This document shows positions 6,743 to 14,952 of a stretch of DNA of 26,858 nt, in pieces; the stretch's first letter is position 1; every line of letters begins with the position of its first letter. The stretch is from Syntrophorhabdaceae bacterium PtaU1.Bin034 (lineage in GTDB: Bacteria > Desulfobacterota_G > Syntrophorhabdia > Syntrophorhabdales > WCHB1-27), in NCBI GenBank assembly GCA_002067405.1, contig MVRP01000042.1:1-26858 (forward strand). The letters are read 5' to 3'. The notes under the pieces were generated by a model. That model saw nothing but the letters and a program-made list of their open reading frames with translations, was not told where the DNA came from and searched no databases. The translations under genes were made by a program, and so were the position numbers.

Positions 6743-8116
6743 ATGATTCTTGATAGTTTCGTTCAGCTTATTTTCAATGTTTACGAGGCATTCACCGTGG
6801 CGTTATTTGTCAGGGACGGCAAGGTTTTGTCGTGTTCTTCAGCGGTCACTTTTGCAAAGAGCTTCGACAAGTCAAAGGCGGTCCCTCTGGAGGGGACGCT
6901 GCCCGGGTGGGCGGTAAAGCACAAAGAACCTCTTATCATCGGGAACTTCGATAAGGACGAAGAGACGCTTGGCTACTACGGGAAAAAAGAGGAGATAAAA
7001 TCGTTCATGGCCTATCCTCTGGAAATACCCGGCGTCATCGTGGTGGACAGCAAAAAGAAGTGGACCTTCACCGACAAGGAAAAGAAGATACTGGCTCATT
7101 TCGTGACGGTGCTCGCAAAGGAGCTGGAGAGAGAAAAACGGATCCGCGATATGGAGGAGGAGCACGAGAGACTTTCACTCACCCGGAGGGTCATCGGTTT
7201 TTTGAGGGAGCCTCTCGGGGATGATGTATCGGTGGTGGACGAGATATTGAAGGAGGGTCTTGCCGCATCGGGAGCAGACAGCGCCTTTGCGGGCATCGCC
7301 AGGAAAGGGCAGCTGCGCATCGTCGGCGCTGCAGGGACAGGCGCTGCGGAGCTTAAGGGCGCTCGATGTCCCGCGCAGGGCACCATAGCGTCTACCGTCA
7401 TTGACGGTGGCACGGAATTTCTTCTGCCGTACGAGAGCGGCTACTTGAGAGAAAAGCCGCTGCTCTTCCAGAACGAAGCAATAAGGGTGAGACAGTATTT
7501 CGGATTTCCCCTGAAGACCGAGGACACATGCTTCGGCTTTGCGGGTTTTGCCTCCCTTTCGGCAAGGCAATTGAGGGAAGGGTCGATCAGCGTGCTGCGC
7601 GATGCGGCAGTCGTTCTGTCACTCCACCTCGCCCGGCTGAATATGCGGGAAGAAATGGAAGCGCAAAGAGACCGCGAGCCCGTGACCGGGGCTCTCCGGT
7701 TCAAATCCTTCTTCGACGGACTTGCGGAATTGGCGCACAAGAAAAGAGAATTCTCAGTGGTCTCAATAAAGCTTCTCAATTTCGACAGGTACAACAGATC
7801 GCTGGGAATGGATTTTACCGATGACGTTCTTCGAAAGATGCACCAAAGCATCGAGTACTGCGTGGGAAGCAATGCGATGATCACGAGGAGCGAAGGCGGG
7901 CACTTCTTCGCCGCGGTAGACGGATCGGATGTAATGGAAGGAGAGAATATACTGAACATTCTCAGGTTCACTATTGTCAAAAACATATCAACCCACACCA
8001 CCTCTCCGAAGGCGGTCATAGAACTCGGCACCGCCTCTTTCCCAAGAGATGGTCGCGGCTTGTGGGATATCCTGGATACAGCAGAGCGCAGAGGCAAGGC
8101 AACAAGAACAGCATAA
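6743..8116 (+). CDS. GAF-GAF-degenerate GGDEF signalling protein
   Basis: This is a 457-residue cytoplasmic protein. Residues 1-150 and about 160-310 look like two GAF sensory domains, the first ending in a helical linker. Residues about 320-455 have the diguanylate-cyclase fold, with the FDRYNRSLGMDFTDD helix and a LRFTIVKN-type strand. The signature that should read GGDEF is GGHFF at residues 385-389, so the metal- and nucleotide-binding Asp/Glu are gone and cyclase activity is not expected. Such domains often serve as GTP or partner-binding modules. It starts 54 bp after the tRNA thiolase and ends 23 bp before mreB, so it is probably cotranscribed with mreB and may link signalling to cell shape. 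The ATG at 6743 lacks a clear Shine-Dalgarno, and a start slightly upstream is possible. Confidence 0.8.
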   Translation: MILDSFVQLIFNVYEAFTVALFVRDGKVLSCSSAVTFAKSFDKSKAVPLEGTLPGWAVKHKEPLIIGNFDKDEETLGYYGKKEEIKSFMAYPLEIPGVIVVDSKKKWTFTDKEKKILAHFVTVLAKELEREKRIRDMEEEHERLSLTRRVIGFLREPLGDDVSVVDEILKEGLAASGADSAFAGIARKGQLRIVGAAGTGAAELKGARCPAQGTIASTVIDGGTEFLLPYESGYLREKPLLFQNEAIRVRQYFGFPLKTEDTCFGFAGFASLSARQLREGSISVLRDAAVVLSLHLARLNMREEMEAQRDREPVTGALRFKSFFDGLAELAHKKREFSVVSIKLLNFDRYNRSLGMDFTDDVLRKMHQSIEYCVGSNAMITRSEGGHFFAAVDGSDVMEGENILNILRFTIVKNISTHTTSPKAVIELGTASFPRDGRGLWDILDTAERRGKATRTA

Positions 8117-8139
8117 ACATTAAAAGGGGGATTCCCACA

Positions 8140-9177
8140 ATGGATTTTCTGAAGAGACTGTTTGGCTTATTATCAAGTTTTTCTACCGAATTCGCCATGG
8201 ACCTCGGTACAGCCAACACCCTTATATACATGAAGGGGCACGGCATCGTGCTCAATGAGCCGTCGGTGGTTGCCATAGAGACGAATACGGGAAAGATCAT
8301 TGCTGTCGGCAGGGATGCCAAAGAATTCATCGGGAAAACGCCTCAGCAGATGTCCGCCATACGGCCCCTGAAGGATGGCGTCATAGCCGATTTTGATGTG
8401 ACCAAGGCCATGATCAAGTATTTTCTCACCGTCGTAAGGCAAAACAACCGGGTGGCGAGGCCGAAAATGGTCGTTGCCGTCCCGTCGGGCATTACCCAGG
8501 TTGAGAAGAAAGCGGTGTTTGACGCATGCTTACAGGTCGGCATCCATAACATACACCTGATCGAGGAGCCCATGGCTGCCGCAATAGGAGCCGGACTGCC
8601 CATAGAATTACCGCGGGGCAATATGGTAGTCGATATAGGAGGCGGCACGACCGAAGTGGCGATCATCAGCCTTTCCGCAAACGCCTACAGCGAATCACTC
8701 AGGGTTGCAGGAGACGAGCTGGATGAAGCCATCGTTCGATACCTGCAAAGGAAGTATCAGGTCGCCATAGGTCTCAATGCGGCGGAGAAGCTCAAGATGG
8801 AGATAGGATCCGCTCACGAATCGGTTGAATGCGGCTCCATCTCCGTGATAGGAAAAGATCTGGTGAACGGCATACCGAAGAACCTCGCGGTTACCTGCGA
8901 GGATGTCAGGGAGGCCATAGAGGACCCTGTATCGGCAATTGTCGATGCAGTAAAAAGGGCCCTGGAAAAACTCCCCCCTGAGCTGATATCCGACTTGCAG
9001 GATTCGGGAATAGTGCTGACCGGCGGCGGCGCGCTGCTCAAAGGTCTTGACAAGAGACTCCAGGAAAAGACGAGCCTCAAGGTGAGCGTGAGCGAGAGCC
9101 CCCTTACCTCCGTGGTCATGGGGAGCGGGAGGGCACTGGAGGAAATGCAGCGGTACCGGAAGGTCTTCATCAGCTGA
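8140..9177 (+). CDS. mreB: Rod-shape-determining actin homologue MreB
   Basis: A 345-residue bacterial actin that polymerises on the inner face of the membrane and guides lateral wall synthesis. It has phosphate-1 MDLGTANTLIY, VAVPSGIT, LIEEPMAAAIGAGLP, phosphate-2 VVDIGGGTTEVAIISL, and the adenosine motif GIVLTGGGALLKGLD, all in the normal order. The N-terminal amphipathic start MDFLKRLFGLLSSF is typical for membrane contact. The start ATG 8140 follows a purine-rich AAAAGGGGG at 8122-8130, and 26 extra upstream codons in the open frame are ignored. The usual partners mreC, mreD and the PBP2/rodA pair do not follow, so this is either a second MreB or a dispersed gene. Downstream lies a pseudogene. 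Confidence 0.96.
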   Translation: MDFLKRLFGLLSSFSTEFAMDLGTANTLIYMKGHGIVLNEPSVVAIETNTGKIIAVGRDAKEFIGKTPQQMSAIRPLKDGVIADFDVTKAMIKYFLTVVRQNNRVARPKMVVAVPSGITQVEKKAVFDACLQVGIHNIHLIEEPMAAAIGAGLPIELPRGNMVVDIGGGTTEVAIISLSANAYSESLRVAGDELDEAIVRYLQRKYQVAIGLNAAEKLKMEIGSAHESVECGSISVIGKDLVNGIPKNLAVTCEDVREAIEDPVSAIVDAVKRALEKLPPELISDLQDSGIVLTGGGALLKGLDKRLQEKTSLKVSVSESPLTSVVMGSGRALEEMQRYRKVFIS

Positions 9178-9233
9178 GCGGAGGGGCGGCCGGGCGCCTT
9201 TCGCGGTCCCCTGGCGATGCCCAGTCGTAGTGA

Positions 9234-9590
9234 GAGGGCATCTCCGATCTTGTCCGCAAAGGGATCGATTATGTCCTTGAGATCACGGGCGACCCGAAGC
9301 TGCACAAGCTCGCCGTTCAGGCACTTAAGCCGAAAGGCATCCTGGCCCTCATCGCTGTACCGGACGGGCCGGCTCATCTTCAGGAAGGAAGAAAGGCCAT
9401 GAGCATCATACAGGGGAATGCGGTACCGCAGCGTTTCATCCCCAAGCTAATCGCTCTCCATCGAGAAGGCCGCTTTCCCTTTGACCGCATCGTTACCTTC
9501 TATGTTTTGCAGACAGGAGTTCCGAAGGTTATAATGAGCGCAATGCCGGGTCTTCTCCGTTCGATTGCAATCGCTTCTGCCGGATGTTAA
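9234..9590 (+). pseudogene. Relic of a zinc (aryl/benzyl-type) alcohol dehydrogenase
   Basis: The frame open from 9234 encodes a recognisable C-terminal third of a medium-chain zinc alcohol dehydrogenase. It holds GIDYVLEITGDPKLHKLAVQ (the NAD-domain strand and helix), then LKPKGILALIAVP, then GNAVPQRFIPKLIALHREG followed by RFPFDRIVTFY. The last two stretches are characteristic of aryl- or benzyl-alcohol dehydrogenases. Two in-frame stops (ending at 9233) precede it and the catalytic N-terminal domain is absent. After TFY at about 9504 the family ending is lost, and a neighbouring frame resembles the missing tail, so a frameshift is likely. An internal ATG at 9399 could give a 63-residue peptide, but I regard this as a dead gene. 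It hints at past aromatic alcohol metabolism. Confidence 0.75.
9507..9535 (+). promoter_or_regulatory. Candidate sigma70 promoter for the hybrid kinase
   Basis: TTGCAG at 9507-9512 and a perfect TATAAT at 9530-9535 are separated by 17 bp. Transcription would begin near 9542, giving a leader of about 136 bases to the kinase start at 9678. The promoter lies inside the dead alcohol dehydrogenase, which fits a region freed from coding constraint. Confidence 0.5.
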
Positions 9591-9677
9591 CATTTTAATA
9601 TCATGGGCAGAAAGGCGTTTGCCCCGGATGAACAGTCGACACACCACAGCCCACTAAAAAGGAATAGTCAGGGTAAT

Positions 9678-11195
9678 ATGGAGAACGAAAGGAACAGCAT
9701 ATTGGCGACGGCTGTTGAACAGGCAGCAGAAAGTGTCATGATTACTGATAAATCAGGCATCATTCAATATGCAAACCCGGCATTCGAGAAAATCAGCGGG
9801 TTTACCAGGGACGAGATCATTGGAAAAAAGCCGAGCATCCTCAAAAGCGGCAGGCAAAGCGCTGCTTTTTATAAGACCATGTGGGAGACGATCAGCCGTG
9901 GGGAGGTATGGAAGGGGCTGCTGGTAAATCGAAGAAAGGATGGGGCTCTCTATGAAGTGGAGATCAGTATTTCGCCTATCAGGGACGAAAGTGGCGCCAT
10001 CACCAATTACGTATCGGTAAAACGGGACGTTACCGAGGAGCGAAGGCTTGAACAACAACTCGTCAGGGCGCAGAAAATGGAAGCCATAGGTACGCTGGCG
10101 AGCGGGATAGCGCATGATTTCAATAATATCGTTACTGCAATCCTCGGTTTTACGGACCTGGTGATAGATGATATCCCTGAAGGCACAAAGACTCGCCGTC
10201 GATTGGGATACGTGCGGGAGGCAGGACTCCGGGCACGGGATCTCATTAAACAAATCCTGAGTTTCAGCCGGCAGAACGATACCGGGCGGAAACCCGTCAA
10301 GCTGGCACCCATTGTGAAGGAAACGCTGAAGTTGATCAAAGCCTCCATTCCGGCGACGATAGAGATAAGGCAATCGATCTCTTCCGATGGGCGCTCAGTA
10401 CTCGCCGACCCCGTTCAAATCCAGCAGATACTCATGAACCTCTGCACAAATGCTGCCCACGCGATGCGAGAGCATGGAGGCGTTCTCGAGGTTTCTCTCA
10501 CCGCTCTCGAATTCGAGTCCGCATCTTACTTTCCGCAACCGGGTATGGCTCCCGGTCCTTATTTCCGAATGACGGTTGCGGATACGGGCTGCGGGATGGA
10601 CTCCTCAATGCTCGAACGGATATTCGATCCCTTTTTTACGACAAAGAAACCGGAGGAGGGGACGGGGCTGGGTCTCGCCGTGGTCCAGCGAATAGTGAAA
10701 AGTTACGGGGGAGCGATCACCGTCACGAGCGAGCCGGGCAAAGGGTCCAGTTTCGAGGTGTTCTTACCCTGCATAACAGCAGGCGAGAAAGGCGGGGAAA
10801 CAGTGGCGCCAAGCGTTGAAAAGGGATCAGGCACCATATTGTTTGTTGACGATGACCCCTCTATCATCAGGCTGGGAAGAGACCTTCTGAGACAACTCGG
10901 TTACCGTGTGGTTACGAGCAGAGGGGCCAGGGAAGCACTGAATACTTTCGAGAAGAATCCTCATCGGTTCAGCCTGCTTCTGACCGACTATATAATGCCC
11001 CATATGACCGGAACGGAGCTTGCGCGAGAGGCACATAAAATCAGGCCCGATATTCCTATTGCGATGATTACCGGGCTTACTCAGATCCCGACAAAAGGGG
11101 AGATGAAATCCGCCGGAGTCCTTGAAGTAGCGCTGAAACCGCTCACCATGGAGGAACTCGCGGAGATAATAAAACGGGCAATGAGCAGGACATGA
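9678..11195 (+). CDS. Soluble PAS hybrid histidine kinase with C-terminal receiver
   Basis: A 505-residue protein without membrane segments. The PAS domain covers about 8-120. The HisKA dimerisation helix has the phosphorylated H146 in [10 protein letters not shown]. The HATPase domain has the N-box around 253-262, the G1 box ADTGCGMD, FDPFFTTK, and the G2 box GTGLGLAVV at about 328-336. A receiver domain follows at about 385-500, with acidic residues D391-D393, acceptor D437 in LLLTDYIMP and a conserved lysine in LKPL. All catalytic residues are present, so it should be active. The start is ATG 9678 behind AGGG; an in-frame ATG at 9603 lacks a ribosome site. It resembles the kinase at 19134 in layout and sequence, so the two are paralogues flanking the broken kinases and the quorum-sensing genes. 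The output partner is unknown. Confidence 0.9.
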   Translation: MENERNSILATAVEQAAESVMITDKSGIIQYANPAFEKISGFTRDEIIGKKPSILKSGRQSAAFYKTMWETISRGEVWKGLLVNRRKDGALYEVEISISPIRDESGAITNYVSVKRDVTEERRLEQQLVRAQKMEAIGTLASGIAHDFNNIVTAILGFTDLVIDDIPEGTKTRRRLGYVREAGLRARDLIKQILSFSRQNDTGRKPVKLAPIVKETLKLIKASIPATIEIRQSISSDGRSVLADPVQIQQILMNLCTNAAHAMREHGGVLEVSLTALEFESASYFPQPGMAPGPYFRMTVADTGCGMDSSMLERIFDPFFTTKKPEEGTGLGLAVVQRIVKSYGGAITVTSEPGKGSSFEVFLPCITAGEKGGETVAPSVEKGSGTILFVDDDPSIIRLGRDLLRQLGYRVVTSRGAREALNTFEKNPHRFSLLLTDYIMPHMTGTELAREAHKIRPDIPIAMITGLTQIPTKGEMKSAGVLEVALKPLTMEELAEIIKRAMSRT

Positions 11196-11786
11196 GTTTC
11201 TTGGAAGGGGCTAACTCAGTGCAATCCAAGGAGTTTTTGATGTTCCCAAAATCTCATTAGAAATAAACAATCACCCTCCCCTCGATTTCTGCTCACTGGG
11301 CGTACACGCACACTATCATCGGAAAGGTTTTCTCGATCGATATACGGTTCTTCACAAAAGAAGACGTTCAAGGGAACGGAGGTCTCCGCTTTTCCCGAAC
11401 GATTGACAAAAGGACGATATTTGTTGCTCCGGCAGCTATTCGGCCGGACGGTCACACGCCGTTTTCCCGTCCTGCTGATGGTTCGAACGCTCCATCCTTA
11501 TGGCTATCGTTCAAATGCACTGCTGTCAAAGATATGGTGGTCACTTATGACTGGCACAGAGTTTGCTTTCCAATCGTATGAAGGTGGGGATGCAGAAGGA
11601 TTTGAAACGTTTTCATTCAGACTCTTCAGAACCGTTAGATCTCTGCAATTAAACATTACCGGTGATAACGAGCTGTCGTTTAAAACGATAGACGTAGACC
11701 GGTAACATACCGCCAAGACTATTCGTGCTAATGTTCGGCTCGGGGGTCTGAGCCGGAATCCAGTTGAGGGAGGCTTCAGAAGCGAT
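11196..11786. other. 591-bp stretch without a convincing gene
   Basis: The longest open frame here (11403-11705, + strand) has no ribosome site and no recognisable motif, and I do not accept it. A small hairpin, CGGCTC/GAGCCG at 11736-11755, lies before the broken kinase. The stretch is less GC-rich than its neighbours and may be eroded sequence from the kinase array. Confidence 0.5.
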
Positions 11787-12038
11787 ATGCGGATAAAGAG
11801 CAGATTACAATTTAATTCATGTATAGCAGCAACGGTAGTGCTCTTAATGGCTGTCTATTTTGTTTGGCATCAAAGAGAGACAACCATCCTTGAACAGAAA
11901 AAATCCATAGCAGCAGAAATTGGGAAGAGGTGGTACTCTCGAAGCAATCGGTCATTATCAATAATCCTGAGCAGTTTGCTGATCATATCGGTAAACCGAC
12001 CGGGTCGCTTTCCACACCCTTTCTCGGGGTACCTTTGA
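11787..12038 (+). pseudogene. N-terminal fragment of a broken membrane sensor kinase
   Basis: ATG 11787, with GAGGG and GGAGG-like purines upstream, opens a frame with a membrane segment (about residues 12-27: CIAATVVLLMAVYFVW) after a basic RIKSR start. It is meant to continue into a sensory domain. After about residue 45 the frame leaves the conserved sequence, and the protein continues in another frame from about 11921. The extracellular sensory part and most of a GAF domain are missing, so an internal deletion and a frameshift lie near 11900-11921. The 83-residue product would not function as a kinase. Confidence 0.6.
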
Positions 12039-12736
12039 TCGACCGGGGCAATGTCATCGGATTGATTGCACTGGGGGACAACAAGTCAGGGTATACGGCC
12101 GAGCATCGCGAGGAGTTGGAGGCACTCTCAATTTCCTTCGTTGAGGTAAATCGCAGGAAGCAGGCTGAAGAGGACATGCGGACAAGCGAAGACAAATACC
12201 GCTCGATCTTTGAAAACGCTGTCGAAGGGATCTTTCAGGCCACCTCCGAGGGACGCCTCATAAAGGTTAACCCGGCCATGGCGCGCATCAATGGTTTTGC
12301 ATCACCCGAGGAAATGACGGCAGCCGTTACCGACATAGTTAATCAGCTGTTCGTAGACCCCGAAGATGGCAAAAGGCTTCAGATGCTGCTTGAAACGCGC
12401 GGAGCCGTAGAAAACTATGAGGCACGGATTCGAACCAAAGACGGTGCCTGTATATGGACCTCGGTGAACGTCCGTGCAGTAAAGGATCACGCGCGAAAAA
12501 CGCTCTACTATGAGGGGACGGCAGAGGATATCAGCGATCGTAAGCTTCGGGAAAGCGAGCGCGAAGAAGCCTTGAGGGAGATTTCTGATATGCAGGCCCA
12601 GCTCATACAGACGGCAAAGATGGCCGCGCTGGGCCAGCTTGCAAGTGGAATTGCCCATGAAATCAAAAACCCGCTTGCGGTCATCCTCGGAGGCATAGAA
12701 TACCTCGACGCCTTTCTATCCCCTGATCCATCCTAA
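11930..12736 (+). pseudogene. Middle fragment of the broken kinase: GAF end, PAS and H-box
   Basis: This frame (formal GTG start at 11930, but homology begins near 11921) encodes the end of a GAF domain (GVPLIDRGNVIGLIALGDN). A PAS domain follows at about residues 85-210, then the HisKA helix with the intact motif LASGIAHEIKNP. It stops at a TAA (12734-12736) just after YLDAFLSPDPS. The continuing frame begins with ILKEVGEMMKSEALRADK, exactly what should follow, so one base was lost close to 12731-12733. Its PAS and H-box closely resemble those of the kinase immediately downstream, so the two are tandem paralogues. Confidence 0.7.
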
Positions 12737-12750
12737 AAGAGGTCGGGGAA

Positions 12751-13329
12751 ATGATGAAGAGCGAGGCCCTCAGGGCAGACAAGATCATCAAGGACCTGCT
12801 AAGCTTCTCTCGTAAAACACAGTCCGTTTTTGAAGAGACGGATATTGTCTCTGTAATCGAAGAAAGCCTGTCATTGGTAGAGCACCAGATGGGGTTAAGG
12901 AATATCAGGGTTGTCAGGGAGTTTTACAGCTCCGGCGCTAAGGTATTGATTGACCCGAACCAGATGAAACAGGTCTTTATCAATCTGATAATGAATGCAG
13001 TAGACGCCATGACACCCGGAGGCGGGACTCTGACAAGTAAAGTAACGGTGACAAAAGATAGGCTCGTCATCACTTTGTCTGACACTGGCTGCGGCATTCC
13101 CCCGGACCACCTTACAAAGATTTTCGGCCCCTTCTTTACTACAAAGGAGAAAGGCAAGAACACCGGTTTGGGACTCTCGATAACACGGCAGATTATCGAA
13201 GCCCATGGCGGTACAATATCGGTAGAGAGCGAGCTTGGTCAGGGAACGACCTTCACCATTGAATTGATTGTTGCAAACCACCGGCAACCATTGATGGCCT
13301 TCACCTCCAAGAAAGGAGCGGGGAAGTGA
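12751..13329 (+). pseudogene. C-terminal ATPase fragment of the broken kinase
   Basis: This 192-residue fragment holds the rest of the kinase core. SEALRADKIIKDLLSFSR is the second HisKA helix. NQMKQVFINLIMNAVDAM is the N-box, DTGCGIP the G1 box, and FGPFFTTKEKG with GLGLSITRQI the F and G2 boxes. ATP-binding residues are all present. If the ATG at 12751 were used it would give a free HATPase domain with no phospho-acceptor histidine. A sequencing error could also explain the one-base break, but the second break and the deletion upstream argue for a decaying gene. The next gene starts four bases after its stop. Confidence 0.7.
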
Positions 13330-13332
13330 GCG

Positions 13333-14952
13333 ATGAAAAGTCAAGTTACGTCCGGGAAAACGGGGCAGGGATCATGTGAGGCAACAACGAGTATTTCCGA
13401 AAAGTCAGGATTAGATGTTAAAATGCCTTTTGAGAATATGGAACTCCTTCACACCTCGATTCTGAAGACTATCCCGCACCCGGTACTTGGATTACAGGAG
13501 AGAGTCATTATCTTTACGAACGATGCAACGGAACGGGTGTTTGGCTGGAAAGCCGAAGAGCTTATAGGGAAGAGCACAAGGGTCTTGTACCGTACGGATG
13601 AGGAGTACGAGCTGATAGGCACGCAGGGCTACGGCACCATCGACAAGTGGGGCACCTATACCACGGAGACCCCCTGCCGGCGCAAAGACGGAACGGTCAT
13701 TATCTGCAGGCTTACCGCCGCGCCGATAGGGAGGCACCTGCACGAGAAGCGGGTGGTGGCCGTTTTCGAAGACATAACCGAGCAGAAACGCATGTTTGAG
13801 GCACTCAGCGCAAGCGAAGAGAAATACCGCAATCTTTATGAAAATGCCGTGGAGGGCGTCTACCGGTCGACAAAAGACAAACTGCTGGAGGTTAACCCGG
13901 CCCTTGCCCGCATGCACGGATTCGGCTCGCCTGAAGAGATGCTGAGAAGCATGCGTAACGTGAAGGACGAACTATGGATCGATCCAAAGGAACACGAAAG
14001 ATACAAGAGGCTTCTCGACGAACAAGGTTTTGTAAAGGGATTCGAAAACCAGGTTTACAGGAAAGATGGCAGCAAAATATGGACATCACTGAACTCGCGG
14101 GCAATTTATGACAAAGCCGGCGAGTTTCTTTACTATCAGGGAACGGTTGTGGATATTACCGAGCGCAAGCAGGCGGAAGAAGCCCTCCGGGAAAGCGAAG
14201 AGAAGTTCAAGCTCCTCTTTGAAAAATCTGCAGAACCAATACTTCTTCTCGATAACGGCGTTTACGTGGATTGCAACGAAGCGGCTGTAAAGCTTATGGG
14301 AGCGACCGGCAAGGACCGATTGACCGGATTGCACGTGCTCGACATCTCCAGGGAGCGGCAACCGGATGGGCGACTGTCGTCCGAGAAGGTGCCGGAACTC
14401 ATTGAACTCGCCATGAAAGAGGGGACGAGCCGCTTTGAATGGATGCATCGCGGGTTTGACGGGAGAGAGCTTTGGGTTGAGGTTTCACTGACGGTAATCC
14501 CGATTCACGGAAGGCGACTCCTCTACACGGTCTGGAGGGACATCGGGGAGCGCAAGAAGGCCGAGGAGCTTCTGAGAGAATCGGAAGAACGTTACCGGAC
14601 GGCCATAGAACGGTCAAATGACGGCGTAGTCGTCACGGGCGAGCGCGTGCTCTTTGCAAACAAAAGATTTCTCGAGATATTCGGGTTCGAACGTTACGAA
14701 GACGTGGTTGGGAAGCCGCCCGGCCAAACGATTCATCCTGACGACAGGGAGAGGGTGACGGCCATTATCAAGAGACGCCATCAAAACCAACCGGCACCGG
14801 ATCGATACGAGATGAAAGGGATAAAGAGAACCGGAGAGACCATATTCATCGAGGTGTCGGCGGCGAGAATTATCTATGACGGCAATCCGGCAACGTTGGC
14901 TTACATGAGGGGATGTATCCGAAAGAAAGCTCATGGAGCAAAAGCTCCGTGA
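13333..14952 (+). CDS. Four-PAS sensor region of a frameshifted histidine kinase
   Basis: A 539-residue protein made of four consecutive PAS/PAC modules (about residues 36-155, 160-285, 285-410 and 415-530), each ending in a DITE(Q/R)K-type linker. There is no membrane segment. It lacks a kinase core of its own. At 14909-14912 a run of four G throws the frame: removing one G joins YMR directly to DVSERKLMEQKLRESE of the next frame. The two ORFs are therefore one kinase of about 900 residues interrupted by a +1 change. Whether the break is real, a phase-variable G-tract or a sequencing error cannot be settled here. The second PAS resembles that of the broken kinase upstream. The start is ATG 13333, four bases after the previous stop. 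Confidence 0.8.
   Translation: MKSQVTSGKTGQGSCEATTSISEKSGLDVKMPFENMELLHTSILKTIPHPVLGLQERVIIFTNDATERVFGWKAEELIGKSTRVLYRTDEEYELIGTQGYGTIDKWGTYTTETPCRRKDGTVIICRLTAAPIGRHLHEKRVVAVFEDITEQKRMFEALSASEEKYRNLYENAVEGVYRSTKDKLLEVNPALARMHGFGSPEEMLRSMRNVKDELWIDPKEHERYKRLLDEQGFVKGFENQVYRKDGSKIWTSLNSRAIYDKAGEFLYYQGTVVDITERKQAEEALRESEEKFKLLFEKSAEPILLLDNGVYVDCNEAAVKLMGATGKDRLTGLHVLDISRERQPDGRLSSEKVPELIELAMKEGTSRFEWMHRGFDGRELWVEVSLTVIPIHGRRLLYTVWRDIGERKKAEELLRESEERYRTAIERSNDGVVVTGERVLFANKRFLEIFGFERYEDVVGKPPGQTIHPDDRERVTAIIKRRHQNQPAPDRYEMKGIKRTGETIFIEVSAARIIYDGNPATLAYMRGCIRKKAHGAKAP

Noticed and set aside
11403..11705. A 100-codon + strand ORF in the gap before the broken kinase
   Set aside because: No ribosome site, no recognisable motif and implausible composition; treated as chance.
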